NCBI GenBank assembly: GCA_017524165.1 | Contig: JAFWUH010000002.1 | Location: 22,935-86,934 of the forward strand | Length of the DNA: 64,000 nt | DNA from: Clostridia bacterium | GTDB lineage: Bacteria > Bacillota > Clostridia > Oscillospirales > Acutalibacteraceae | Direction: 5' to 3' | In this document: positions 37,989 to 46,855 of the stretch, piece after piece | How the letters are laid out: each line of letters starts with the position of its first letter | How positions within the stretch are numbered: the stretch's first letter is position 1 | Made by a program: the position numbers and the translations under genes | The notes under the pieces: generated by a model | What the model saw: the letters and a program-made list of their open reading frames with translations, nothing else | Database searches by the model: none | What the model was told of the DNA's origin: nothing

Positions 37989-38750
37989 GTGTATCAGAAG
38001 GTCAGTATTTGCGGGGTAGATACCTCAAAATTACCGGTGATGAAGGAGGCGGAAAAAGAAAAACTGCTGCGTGAAGTGCGACAAGGAAATCAGGCGGCAA
38101 GGGAAGAGTTGATTCAGGGAAATTTACGGTTAGTATTAAGCGTGATTCAACGCTTTACCGGCAGAGGAGAAAATTTGGACGATTTGTTTCAGGTGGGATG
38201 CATCGGGCTGATGAAGTCCATTGATAATTTTGATGTCAATCAAAATGTACGATTTTCCACCTATGCCGTGCCGATGATCATTGGTGAAATCAGGCGGTAT
38301 TTACGGGATAACAATGCGATTCGGGTCAGCCGGTCAATTAAAGATACCGCCTACCGCGCCATGCAAGCCAAAGAGCAGTTGATGAAAAAGAGTCAAAAGG
38401 AGCCGACTGTTTCGGAAATCGCCGAGGTGCTCGGCATACCGCGGGAGGAGGTCGTGATCGCGTTGGAAAGCGTGGTCGAACCCATATCCCTTTTTGATCC
38501 CGTATATGCAGACGGAGGCGATACCATTTATGTATTGGATCAGGTGGGCGATAAAAACGACGATCGGAACTGGTTAGATGAAATCGCTTTAAAAGAAGCC
38601 ATCAAACATTTGTCACGGCGGGAGAAATCCATTCTTTCACTGCGGTTTTTGCAGGGGAAAACGCAAATGGAGGTATCGGAGGAAATCGGGATCTCTCAAG
38701 CACAGGTTTCACGCTTGGAAAAGGCGGCATTGAAAAAGATAAAAAGTTAA
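37989..38750 (+). CDS. sigG: RNA polymerase sporulation sigma factor SigG
   Basis: The 253-residue product has the SigG N-terminal hallmark VSICGVDTSKLPV. It also has region 2 (NLRLVLSVIQRF, DDLFQVGCIGLMKSIDNFD, FSTYAVPMIIGEIRRYLRDN) and region 4 (REKSILSLRFLQGKTQMEVSEEIGISQAQVSRLEK). SigG directs late forespore transcription. The start is GTG at 37989, with GGAGGTG 8 bases before it. In many spore-formers sigG lies next to spoIIGA-sigE; here neither neighbour is present. Confidence 0.96.
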   Translation: MYQKVSICGVDTSKLPVMKEAEKEKLLREVRQGNQAAREELIQGNLRLVLSVIQRFTGRGENLDDLFQVGCIGLMKSIDNFDVNQNVRFSTYAVPMIIGEIRRYLRDNNAIRVSRSIKDTAYRAMQAKEQLMKKSQKEPTVSEIAEVLGIPREEVVIALESVVEPISLFDPVYADGGDTIYVLDQVGDKNDDRNWLDEIALKEAIKHLSRREKSILSLRFLQGKTQMEVSEEIGISQAQVSRLEKAALKKIKS

Positions 38751-38755
38751 ATTCG

Positions 38756-38784
38756 GTCGGTGTGCGGTTGCATACCGACTTTTT
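38756..38784 (+). terminator. Terminator downstream of sigG
   Basis: GTCGGTGT and ATACCGAC (one G-T pair) form the stem, followed by TTTTT. Confidence 0.8.
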
Positions 38785-38786
38785 GA

Positions 38787-38815
38787 TTGCAGTATAGCGC
38801 ACAGTGTGGTATACT
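38787..38815 (+). promoter_or_regulatory. Promoter of the capA-like gene
   Basis: TTGCAG (38787-38792) and TATACT (38810-38815) are separated by 17 bases, 34 bases before the TTG start codon. Confidence 0.6.
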
Positions 38816-38848
38816 TTATTTGTTAAGGCTCAAGGGGAGGAAGTAAAA

Positions 38849-40204
38849 TTGACAAGAGAACAACGAAAAAAGGCGATTCGCCGCAGAAGAATATTTTTAG
38901 CTGTTTGCGCTGTGATTTTGACCGGATTGATTGCGTTGATCGTTTGGGGCGCTTCCGCCATCTCTCATGTGGTGCGGCAGGAGGACAAAAAGCAGGATAC
39001 GGTTTCCGAAAAGACTTCTTCAACCGAAAAAGAGCCGGTAAAGCTGGTTTCCTCGGCAACGGTGATCAATACCGGCGATATTTTGATCCACAATCCGGTT
39101 TTAAACGGGGCAAAATCGGGAGATACTTATGACTTTTCGGCTTTTTTCCCGCTGGTGAAGCCTTATATCACGGCGGCGGATTACGCCGTTATCAATTTAG
39201 AAGTCACATTGGGCGGTCCGCAAGCAGGGTCTTATAAAGGCTATCCGGCGTTTAACACGCCCGATGTATTGATTGATGAATTGCTCGCTTCCGGCTTTTC
39301 GATGGTATTGACCGCTAATAACCACAGTTACGATACCGGTCTGTATGGCATGAAACGCACGGTGCAGGTGTTGAAAGAAAAGAAAATGGATTATATCGGC
39401 ACCCGCGAAACTGCCGCGGAGCCGAACTACTTGGTCAAAACGGTCAACGGGATCCGGATCGGTATGGCTTGTTTTACCTATGAAAACACTTCGCCCACGC
39501 CGGGTAGAAAATCCTTGAACGGCAACCTGATTGCCGAGGAGGCGAACGCACTGATTAATTCATTTGCTTACGAACAGATAGACAGCTTTTATACCGACGC
39601 GGAAAATATGGTCAAAGCAATGAAAAAAGACGGTGCCGATGCGATTGTATTCTATATGCATTGGGGTAATGAATACAAACTGAAAGAAGACACCTGGCAA
39701 CGGACCATCGCGCAGAAGCTCTGCAATATGGGCGTCGATGTCATTGTCGGCGGACATCCGCATGTAATCGAACCGATGGCGCTTCTTCATGCCGAAGACA
39801 GCGAAAACACGACCGTTTGTCTATATTCGATGGGCAATAGCGTGTCCAATCAGCGGCGGGAAGAGCTTGGGAACTTAAGCCCGAACGGTCATACCGAAGA
39901 CGGCGTATTGTTTTCCTATACCTTTGACCGCTACAGCGACGGGAAAACGGTGCTTTCGGCGGTTGACGCCATACCGACCTGGGTGGACAAGTATCGCGGC
40001 GGCAGCGGCTGGCAATACAAAATAATTCCGTTGGAAAGCCCGAATGACGGCAGTCAAAAATACGGATTAAGCGGTAGTTCGGCGCAAAAAGCCGCTGAGT
40101 CCTATGCGCGTACTAAAGGTCTTTTGGCAGAGGGATTGACCGAATGTCAGACGGCACTCGGCTGTAAAGTCCGCTTTGCGGAGGCGACACCCGCCAATCC
40201 GTAA
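38849..40204 (+). CDS. CapA-family (PGA_cap) membrane-anchored phosphoesterase-fold protein
   Basis: The 451-residue product has a short basic N-terminus, one membrane helix (about 15-37), a linker rich in Ser/Lys/Glu, and a PGA_cap domain of calcineurin-like metallophosphatase fold. Conserved pieces include the early NTGDILIHNP, NLEVTLGG, TANNHSYDTG, YMHWGNEY and GGHPHVIEP. Named after a poly-gamma-glutamate synthesis protein, the family is widespread in species that lack that capsule, and no capB or capC homologue is adjacent, so the role here is open. TTG at 38849 is chosen because GGGGAGG lies about 7 bases upstream; an in-frame ATG at 38804 falls inside the promoter. Confidence 0.88.
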   Translation: MTREQRKKAIRRRRIFLAVCAVILTGLIALIVWGASAISHVVRQEDKKQDTVSEKTSSTEKEPVKLVSSATVINTGDILIHNPVLNGAKSGDTYDFSAFFPLVKPYITAADYAVINLEVTLGGPQAGSYKGYPAFNTPDVLIDELLASGFSMVLTANNHSYDTGLYGMKRTVQVLKEKKMDYIGTRETAAEPNYLVKTVNGIRIGMACFTYENTSPTPGRKSLNGNLIAEEANALINSFAYEQIDSFYTDAENMVKAMKKDGADAIVFYMHWGNEYKLKEDTWQRTIAQKLCNMGVDVIVGGHPHVIEPMALLHAEDSENTTVCLYSMGNSVSNQRREELGNLSPNGHTEDGVLFSYTFDRYSDGKTVLSAVDAIPTWVDKYRGGSGWQYKIIPLESPNDGSQKYGLSGSSAQKAAESYARTKGLLAEGLTECQTALGCKVRFAEATPANP

Positions 40205-40232
40205 AAAATCGTGAGAAAAGGCAAAGTCTTCC

Positions 40233-40261
40233 TTTACTTTTGGATAAAAATAGAGTAAAAT
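40233..40261 (+). promoter_or_regulatory. Candidate promoter of the V/A-type ATPase operon
   Basis: TTTACT (40233-40238) and TAAAAT (40256-40261) are spaced by 17 bases, about 34 bases before the first gene. The match is moderate. Confidence 0.5.
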
Positions 40262-40294
40262 AGAATAAATTACGATCAAGGAGGTGTCGGGAAG

Positions 40295-40579
40295 ATGGCG
40301 AAAGAAATGATCGAGGAAATTCGTCGTACCGAAGCGGCGGCAATGCAAACTGTCACAACGGCGGAACAGCAGGGTGCCGAACGGATCGAGGCGGCAAAAG
40401 TCCGGGCAAAAGAAACCGTTTCTTCTGCGTGCCGGCAAGCGCAAAAAGCGGCGGAACAGATGATTGCCAATGCCCGAACCGAGAGTGAACAGCAGGCGGA
40501 GGAAGCGCGCAAGGAAGCGGCGGTTCGTTGTGTCGAATTGCAAGGCTTGGCAGGAAAAAAACCGCGGGGCGGCTGTTGA
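40295..40579 (+). CDS. V/A-type ATPase coiled-coil stalk subunit (G/H), probably frameshifted at its end
   Basis: The product is a continuous Ala/Glu/Gln-rich coiled coil of the kind that forms the peripheral stalk with subunit E. As written it ends KPRGGC after 94 codons, which is atypical. An A7 run at 40555-40561 precedes that end. Removing one A would continue as NRGAAVEEIIKILKS with a stop at 40607, which is the normal C-terminus for the family (a conserved basic then AAV-hydrophobic helix). So either the assembly has one A too many, or the gene carries a slippage mutation. AAGGAGGTG lies 7 bases before the ATG. First gene of the operon. Confidence 0.8.
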   Translation: MAKEMIEEIRRTEAAAMQTVTTAEQQGAERIEAAKVRAKETVSSACRQAQKAAEQMIANARTESEQQAEEARKEAAVRCVELQGLAGKKPRGGC

Positions 40580-40642
40580 GGAAATTATAAAAATTTTGAA
40601 AAGCTAATGTGAATAAACAGGCGTAAAGGATGGTGAGATTGC

Positions 40643-42652
40643 ATGGCAAAACTGACCTGTAAGTTGGTGCATATTTACGGTCTTGAAAAAGAAAAACGCG
40701 GTGTTTTAGAACGGTTGCAGGAATTATCGGTTATGGATATCGAAACGGTTTCGGAAGACGAACTGCTCGGGCAAAGCCCGGAGGGATATCAAAAAACCGA
40801 TACCCAATCGCAAACAACAGCTTACGAACGGCAACTGAGCGACGCGGAAGAAGCACTCAAAATCATAGGACGGCGGTTCCCTGAAAAAAAAGGACTGTTG
40901 GCGTCGTTTGAGGGTCCTCCGCTCATTCGCAGGGAAGACTTTTATTTAGACCGTAACGCGATCCAAACGGCGGTTACCGAAATCCATGATGTTTTAGAAT
41001 GGGAGCGAACGATTGCCGAACAAAAGGCCGAAATCATTCGATTGAAAACCACTGCTGAGCAGATGGCGCCTTATGCGTCGTTGGATGTACCACTCTCATT
41101 TTCCGGCACCGCACGCACGACGGCGTTTATCGGTTCGGTTGCCGGGAATTACACCTTGGAAGATCTGTTAACGGCTTTGGCGGAACAGGATCCGACGGTG
41201 GATTTTTACGGAGAAATAGTCAGCACCAATTCAGATACATCGTTTGTATTTTTGTGTTGCCCGGTCGCCCAACGCGAGCAGGCGGCGGAAGCGTTGCGAA
41301 CACTTTCGTTTGCCCGACCGGTGCAGAATACTTCCAAATTGCCGGCGGATAAAATTGCCTCCAAAATGCGGCGTGTAACAGAAGCCGAGCAGAAGATCGA
41401 GACCTGCCTGGCAGGCATTCAAAAGGTTGCTGCCAAGCGGCATTCGTTGGAAGTTTTTGCCGATTTCTGCCGTGCAAAAGCGGAGGCGTACCGAACCTTC
41501 GGGCAAATCGACTGTACCGCGCACACCGTGCTGATTCGCGGTTATGTGGCGGAAAAGGATATCCCGAAGCTGAAAGAAGCATTGGAACGGGACTTCGCGG
41601 TTGTGCTCGAAATTACCGACGCCGATGAACACCGCGCGCCGGTGCAGATGAAAAACAACCGGTTCGCCTCTCCGGCGGAAGCGTTGGTCGAAATGTACTC
41701 ATTACCGTCGGCAGAGGATATTGATCCTACGCCGATTACCGGATTTTTCTATTATCTGTTCTTCGGAATGATGTTTTCGGACGCCGGATACGGATTACTG
41801 ATGATGTTGGCAACCGGCTTTGCGTTGACCAGATTAAGACTTTCCAAAGCCATGCGAAAAAGCTGTAAACTGTTTTTGTATTGCGGGATTTCAACCTTTT
41901 TGTGGGGATTGGTTTACGGCAGCTTTTTCGGCGACAGCATTGCCGTCTTCAGTGAGAAATTTTTCGGGCACCGCGTGGCGTTGCCCGCGCTCATTGATCC
42001 GATGAACGGCGACGCGGTCACGATGCTGATCTTAAGCATTGCATTGGGTATGGTGCAGATTATTGTGGCACTTTGTGCCAAGTTTGCGACCTGTATGAAG
42101 AACGGCGACCGTGCCGGGGCGTTTTTTGACGCGGGGCTGTGGATCACAACGCTGGTGGGTATTGTGATTTTCGTCATCGGCGCAACGGTATTTGCACCGG
42201 TGAAAACGGCGGGGATTATTCTCGTCGGCGTTTCGGTGCTCGGCTTGATTTTAACGCAGGGACGCGATAAAAAGAATCCGATTGCGCGGATTTTTTCGGG
42301 CATTGCGTCGCTTTACGATATCACCGGTTATGTCAGCGACCTGTTATCTTTTTCGCGTTTGATGGCGCTGGGGTTAACGACCTCAGCCATGAGCGCGGTC
42401 TTTAATATGCTTTCGGCCATGGGCGGCAAAACAGTGGGTGGCTTTATCCTGCTGATTATCGTTTTCCCGCTCGGTCATGCAATCAACTTCGGATTGAATG
42501 TTCTCGGTGCGTATGTTCATACGCTTCGTTTACAGTATGTCGAACTGTTCTCTCGTTTTTATGAGGGCGGCGGCAAAAAATTCCAACCGTTTTCTATGAA
42601 AACCAAATATGTCGATTTAGACAGTGCAACAATCAAGGAGGAAAAATTATGA
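40643..42652 (+). CDS. ntpI: V/A-type ATP synthase subunit I
   Basis: The 669-residue product has a cytosolic N-terminal half with coiled coils (about 1-330) and a C-terminal membrane half with about seven helices (starting ITGFFYYLFFGMMFSDAGYG). The helix with LLSFSRLMALGL carries the conserved Arg that faces the rotor ring. This is the stator membrane subunit. Its TGA overlaps the start of ntpK (ATGATG), showing coupling. It has a weak ribosome site (GGTGAG, 5 bases). Confidence 0.95.
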   Translation: MAKLTCKLVHIYGLEKEKRGVLERLQELSVMDIETVSEDELLGQSPEGYQKTDTQSQTTAYERQLSDAEEALKIIGRRFPEKKGLLASFEGPPLIRREDFYLDRNAIQTAVTEIHDVLEWERTIAEQKAEIIRLKTTAEQMAPYASLDVPLSFSGTARTTAFIGSVAGNYTLEDLLTALAEQDPTVDFYGEIVSTNSDTSFVFLCCPVAQREQAAEALRTLSFARPVQNTSKLPADKIASKMRRVTEAEQKIETCLAGIQKVAAKRHSLEVFADFCRAKAEAYRTFGQIDCTAHTVLIRGYVAEKDIPKLKEALERDFAVVLEITDADEHRAPVQMKNNRFASPAEALVEMYSLPSAEDIDPTPITGFFYYLFFGMMFSDAGYGLLMMLATGFALTRLRLSKAMRKSCKLFLYCGISTFLWGLVYGSFFGDSIAVFSEKFFGHRVALPALIDPMNGDAVTMLILSIALGMVQIIVALCAKFATCMKNGDRAGAFFDAGLWITTLVGIVIFVIGATVFAPVKTAGIILVGVSVLGLILTQGRDKKNPIARIFSGIASLYDITGYVSDLLSFSRLMALGLTTSAMSAVFNMLSAMGGKTVGGFILLIIVFPLGHAINFGLNVLGAYVHTLRLQYVELFSRFYEGGGKKFQPFSMKTKYVDLDSATIKEEKL

Positions 42653-43116
42653 TGACATTGGGTACAGTATTGGCACTTTTCGGTGCCGCGGCAGCAACAA
42701 TTTTTGCAGGAATCGGTTCCGCGAAAGGCGTCGGCATGGCGACCGAGGTCGGCATGGGTGTTTTGGCGGAGGATTCGTCCAAATTCGGTAAAATGCTTGT
42801 TTTAGAGCTTTTGCCGGGCACACAGGGTCTTTACGGATTTATTGTTTCCTTTATCGTTTTGACCAAGATCGGCATCTTCGGCGGCTCCGCCGATTTAACC
42901 ACCTTCCAGGGCGGCATGATCCTGGCGGCTTGTCTGCCGATTGCCATCGGCGGTTTAATGTCCGGTATTGCGCAGGGGAAAGCGGCGGTTGCCGGAATTT
43001 CTCTCTTTGCAAAGGATGAAACGGCTTTCCCGAAGGCATTGGTTTCTATTACATTGGTTGAAATTTACGCCTTGTTGGCATTCTTGATTTCTTTCTTAAC
43101 GGTTATCCTGCTGTAA
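42649..43116 (+). CDS. ntpK: V/A-type ATP synthase subunit K (rotor ring, Na+-type ligands)
   Basis: The 155-residue proteolipid has four membrane helices, the product of a duplicated two-helix hairpin, as in Enterococcus NtpK. Residues that bind sodium in that protein are kept: Leu/Thr58/Gln59 in LLPGTQGLYGF, Gln109 in SGIAQGK, and Glu138 in VEIYA. Only one ion-binding Glu is present per four helices. The enzyme is therefore predicted to move Na+. AAGGAGG lies 7 bases before the ATG. Confidence 0.95.
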   Translation: MMTLGTVLALFGAAAATIFAGIGSAKGVGMATEVGMGVLAEDSSKFGKMLVLELLPGTQGLYGFIVSFIVLTKIGIFGGSADLTTFQGGMILAACLPIAIGGLMSGIAQGKAAVAGISLFAKDETAFPKALVSITLVEIYALLAFLISFLTVILL

Positions 43117-43128
43117 TAGGTGAAGACC

Positions 43129-43701
43129 ATGACAGCAGCGGAAAAAATCTTAGCGGGAATCATGCAATCGGCGGAAGAGACCGCCGGGGAGCGGTTGACC
43201 GCCGCCGAAACACAGGCGGCAGAGATTGCACAATCGGCGGAAGCACAAGCCAAACAGGCGGCAGAGGAAATCACCGCCAAAGCCGAAGCACAGGTCGCCA
43301 TCATTCATGAAACCGGGCGCTCGGGTGCGGCACGAATTATTCGGGACGCTTTACTGCAATGCCGCCGTGCTGAAATAGAGGCAACCTTTGAAACGGCAAA
43401 GCAGGAAATATGCGCACTTTCGGATGCGGATTATTTTGACTTTTTGCAATCGGTCTTGGAGGCCACAGCGGCGCAAAGCGGCGCATTGTATTTAAACAAA
43501 CGCGATTTACAGCGCGACACCGCCGCCTTTGCAAAACAATTGTCGGCGCGGGGTATTTCGCTTTGTGAGGAACCGGCAGATATTGACGGCGGTTTTTTGC
43601 TCAAAAACGGCGAAATCGAATTGAATGCATCGTTGACTGCGCTTTTCCGGGAGAAGAAAAGCGAATTGGTCGACGGTGTCAACCGCGTTTTATTTCAATA
43701 A
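43129..43701 (+). CDS. ntpE: V/A-type ATP synthase subunit E
   Basis: The 190-residue product has an N-terminal Ala/Glu/Gln coiled coil (about 1-65) and a globular C-terminal domain with the family's GGFLLKNGEIELNASL pattern. It forms the peripheral stalk with the coiled-coil subunit encoded first in the operon. The ATG at 43129 is preferred over GTG 43120 because AGGTGA lies 5 bases before it. Confidence 0.93.
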   Translation: MTAAEKILAGIMQSAEETAGERLTAAETQAAEIAQSAEAQAKQAAEEITAKAEAQVAIIHETGRSGAARIIRDALLQCRRAEIEATFETAKQEICALSDADYFDFLQSVLEATAAQSGALYLNKRDLQRDTAAFAKQLSARGISLCEEPADIDGGFLLKNGEIELNASLTALFREKKSELVDGVNRVLFQ

Positions 43702-43738
43702 AACACGGATTTAAAACGAACCGGGAAAGGATGAGAGT

Positions 43739-44722
43739 ATGCCGGTAAAATCGAGTGGGTTTGCCATCGGCAATCTTCGGGCGAGAGAAAATGCTCTGTT
43801 AAAATCGTCCGATTTGTTGCAGCTGGCAGGTCTCAAATCTACAGGCGCTTTGGCAAACGCTCTGCGGGACCGTGGATTCGGGAACCGAACCGGGAACGAA
43901 GAGGTTCCGCAGCTATTGACGGCGGCGACCGAGCAACTGTGGCATTATTTGAATGAGATCGTTCCGGAACAAAGCATTTTTCATCCGTTTTTGTTGGAAA
44001 ATGATTTTCATAATGTGAAGGTGTTGCTGAAAGCGTTGGTGCGTCAGGCAGACGGCAGGGATAGCCTTTTATCACCTTATACGGTTGCGCCGACGGCGAT
44101 CCGGACAGCCTTGACCGAGAAACGGTACGATTTGTTGCCGGATTACATGCGTGCGCCGGTTTTAAAGAGTTATGAGGCGTTGGTGACGACCGGTGATGCA
44201 CAGCTGTGCGACGGTCTGTTGGATGCCGCATGTATGCAGGCGCAACTTGATCTGGTGGGGCAAAAGGGGTATCCCAGCGATTTGGCGCGGGATATTTTGA
44301 CCGAAACGGTGCGGTTTAATACGCTGAAAGCCGCCATTCGCAGTGCGCGTGCCGGAAAAGACGCCGCCTTTTTAAACGATATTTTGGTGGAAACACCGTT
44401 TTTATCGAAAGACCGTTTGCGGAACGCCGCATTGGGCGGAGTGGAAAAGGTCTTGGAACTGATGGAGAAAATCGGGGGTACCGTTGCCGAAGCGGCAACT
44501 GCGTATCGACAGTCTCCGTCCTATTTTGAACAGTTTTGCGATAATCAGGTCATGCAGATTGCCCGCCGTGCCAAACGGATCACAATGGGCGTTGAACCGC
44601 TGATTGGCTATTATATGGCGAGAACGGCGGAAATTCGCAATTTACGGATCATTTACAGCGGAATCAAAACCGGACAACCGCAGGAAATCATTGTGGAAAG
44701 GTTGCGTGAACTGTATGGTTAA
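43739..44722 (+). CDS. ntpC: V/A-type ATP synthase subunit C
   Basis: The 327-residue helical protein matches the AtpC/NtpC family (the ATP synthase C/AC39 fold), which connects the rotor ring to the central stalk. Typical pieces are the N-terminal NLRARENALL, the DFHNVKVLLKA segment and the C-terminal MARTAEIRNLRIIYSG. AAAGGATGAG precedes the ATG. Its end overlaps the next gene by 8 bases. Confidence 0.94.
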   Translation: MPVKSSGFAIGNLRARENALLKSSDLLQLAGLKSTGALANALRDRGFGNRTGNEEVPQLLTAATEQLWHYLNEIVPEQSIFHPFLLENDFHNVKVLLKALVRQADGRDSLLSPYTVAPTAIRTALTEKRYDLLPDYMRAPVLKSYEALVTTGDAQLCDGLLDAACMQAQLDLVGQKGYPSDLARDILTETVRFNTLKAAIRSARAGKDAAFLNDILVETPFLSKDRLRNAALGGVEKVLELMEKIGGTVAEAATAYRQSPSYFEQFCDNQVMQIARRAKRITMGVEPLIGYYMARTAEIRNLRIIYSGIKTGQPQEIIVERLRELYG

Positions 44723-45032
44723 AATTGCTGTTATCGGGGATAACGAAAGCATAAAGGGTTTTGCCGCCGTCGGTTTGGAAATTTTTCCCTGCGAGCGGGA
44801 TGAGGACGCACCGGCTTTGTTGAAGCGGGTAGTGGATGCCGGGTACGGCGTCCTATATATTACCGAGCATTATGCTACGGTACTTTCCAAAGAAATCGAA
44901 AAACTAAACCGTCAGTTTTCGCCGTCAGTGGTACCGATCCCGGGCGTTTCCGGCAATACCGGCATCGGACGGCAACAACTGAAAGCGGCAGTCGAAAAGG
45001 CTGTCGGTTCGGATATTATCTTTCATTCATAA
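44715..45032 (+). CDS. ntpF: V/A-type ATP synthase subunit F
   Basis: The 105-residue product has the small Rossmann-like fold of the central stalk subunit F (called G in some Enterococcus nomenclature). It starts [18 protein letters not shown] and has VLYITEHYA and a late [11 protein letters not shown]. The ATG at 44715 overlaps the ntpC stop, consistent with coupled translation. Confidence 0.93.
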   Translation: MVKIAVIGDNESIKGFAAVGLEIFPCERDEDAPALLKRVVDAGYGVLYITEHYATVLSKEIEKLNRQFSPSVVPIPGVSGNTGIGRQQLKAAVEKAVGSDIIFHS

Positions 45033-45073
45033 TTATTTCGGACGGAGAAAGAGTCCTAAAAGGAGTAGAGCAA

Positions 45074-46843
45074 ATGACAAACGGAACCATCACCAAAGTG
45101 GCAGGTCCTCTGGTCATTGCCGAGGGAATGCGCGAAGCCAATATGTACGATGTGGTACGGGTGAGCAGTCAGCATTTGATCGGTGAAATCATCGAAATGC
45201 ATGAGGATCGAGCTTCTATTCAGGTCTATGAAGAAACGGCGGGATTAGGTCCCGGAGAAACGGTTGTTTCTACCGGAAAACCGTTAAGCGTGGAATTGGG
45301 TCCCGGCTTGATCGGGTCGATTTTTGATGGCATTCAGCGTCCTTTGGCTGAAATAATGCGCGTCAGCGGCACCAATTTACAGCGCGGCGTCGAGGTTCCG
45401 GCGCTGTCGCGGGAAAAGAAATGGCATTTTACGCCGAAAAAAGCGGTCGGCGATACCGTTGCGGCAGGCGATACGGTCGGTGTCGTACAGGAAACCGATA
45501 TTGTGGCGCATAAAATTATGATTCCGAACGGTGTCAGCGGCAAAATTGTTGCCTTGACCGAGGGTGATTTTACCGTTGATGAAACGGTCTATTCGGTCGA
45601 AACCGCCGACGGCGTTCGCGAATTTGGGCTGATGCAATCCTGGCCGGTGCGTGTCGGCAGACCTTATCAGCGCAAATTATCTCCCGATATCCCGCTCGTT
45701 ACGGGACAGCGGGTCATTGATACTTTATTCCCGATTGCCAAGGGCGGTGTTGCCGCCGTACCCGGTCCGTTCGGTTCGGGCAAAACGGTCGTACAGCATC
45801 AGCTGGCAAAATGGGCGGCGGCTGATATTATCGTGTATATCGGTTGCGGAGAACGCGGCAACGAAATGACCGATGTTCTGAATGAATTCCCCGAGTTGAA
45901 GGATCCGCGGACAGGCAATTCCTTGATGGAACGAACCGTCTTGATCGCCAATACCTCGGATATGCCGGTTGCGGCGCGCGAAGCCTCTATTTATACCGGT
46001 ATTACGATTGCCGAGTATTTCCGTGATATGGGTTATACTGTTGCCTTGATGGCAGACTCGACCTCCCGTTGGGCGGAAGCCTTGCGTGAAATGTCCGGTC
46101 GTTTGGAAGAAATGCCGGGCGAGGAAGGTTATCCTGCCTATTTAGGCTCCCGTTTGGCACAGTTTTACGAGCGTGCCGGCCGTGTGATTGTCAACGGTTC
46201 CGAGGAGACCGAGGGCGCGCTTTCGGTCATCGGTGCCGTATCGCCGCCGGGCGGTGATATTTCCGAGCCGGTTTCTCAGGCTACATTGCGTATCGTCAAG
46301 GTCTTCTGGGGCTTGGATTCTGCGCTGGCGTATAAGCGACATTTCCCTGCCATTAACTGGCTGACAAGTTATTCCCTCTACACCGACATGCTTTCAGGTT
46401 GGTTCAATCAACAGGTGAATCCGGAATGGATCGCCTTGCGCGGTCGGCTGATGGGATTGTTGCAGGAAGAAGCTGAGTTGGAAGAGATCGTGAAATTGGT
46501 CGGCATGGACGCGCTGTCGCCGCAGGACCGCTTGAAATTGGAAGCCGCACGGTCGATTCGGGAAGACTATCTGCATCAAAACGCGTTTGACGAGGTGGAT
46601 ACCTATACTTCCTTAAAGAAACAGCATCGGATGATGGAGGCAATTTTAGCCTTCTATGACCGCTCGGCGGAAGCGCTGGAAAAGGGTGCGCCGATCGACG
46701 CGGTGGTTTCGATGCCCTCGCGTGAGCGGATCGGGCGTTTCAAATACGCGGCGGAGGATACGGTCGAGCAGGAATATCAAAACATTTTACACGCACTTGA
46801 CAGCGATTTGGATGACGCCGTCAACATGGATGACGAAGCATAA
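45074..46843 (+). CDS. ntpA: V/A-type ATP synthase subunit A (catalytic)
   Basis: The 589-residue product has the full catalytic subunit. Walker A is GPFGSGKTV, the bulge region unique to A subunits lies between about 110 and 190, and the arm region has [13 protein letters not shown]-like sequence ([16 protein letters not shown]). Walker B-region [16 protein letters not shown] follows. It hydrolyses or makes ATP. AGGAG lies about 8 bases before the ATG. Subunit B follows after 12 bases. Confidence 0.97.
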   Translation: MTNGTITKVAGPLVIAEGMREANMYDVVRVSSQHLIGEIIEMHEDRASIQVYEETAGLGPGETVVSTGKPLSVELGPGLIGSIFDGIQRPLAEIMRVSGTNLQRGVEVPALSREKKWHFTPKKAVGDTVAAGDTVGVVQETDIVAHKIMIPNGVSGKIVALTEGDFTVDETVYSVETADGVREFGLMQSWPVRVGRPYQRKLSPDIPLVTGQRVIDTLFPIAKGGVAAVPGPFGSGKTVVQHQLAKWAAADIIVYIGCGERGNEMTDVLNEFPELKDPRTGNSLMERTVLIANTSDMPVAAREASIYTGITIAEYFRDMGYTVALMADSTSRWAEALREMSGRLEEMPGEEGYPAYLGSRLAQFYERAGRVIVNGSEETEGALSVIGAVSPPGGDISEPVSQATLRIVKVFWGLDSALAYKRHFPAINWLTSYSLYTDMLSGWFNQQVNPEWIALRGRLMGLLQEEAELEEIVKLVGMDALSPQDRLKLEAARSIREDYLHQNAFDEVDTYTSLKKQHRMMEAILAFYDRSAEALEKGAPIDAVVSMPSRERIGRFKYAAEDTVEQEYQNILHALDSDLDDAVNMDDEA

Positions 46844-46855
46844 GGAGGGGTTCAA

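Noticed and set aside
40560-40580. Programmed -1 ribosomal frameshift at A7 in the first ATPase gene
   Set aside because: The conserved downstream frame is reached by +1 (or loss of one A), not by -1, so a classical slippery heptamer does not fit. Assembly error or transcript slippage is more likely.
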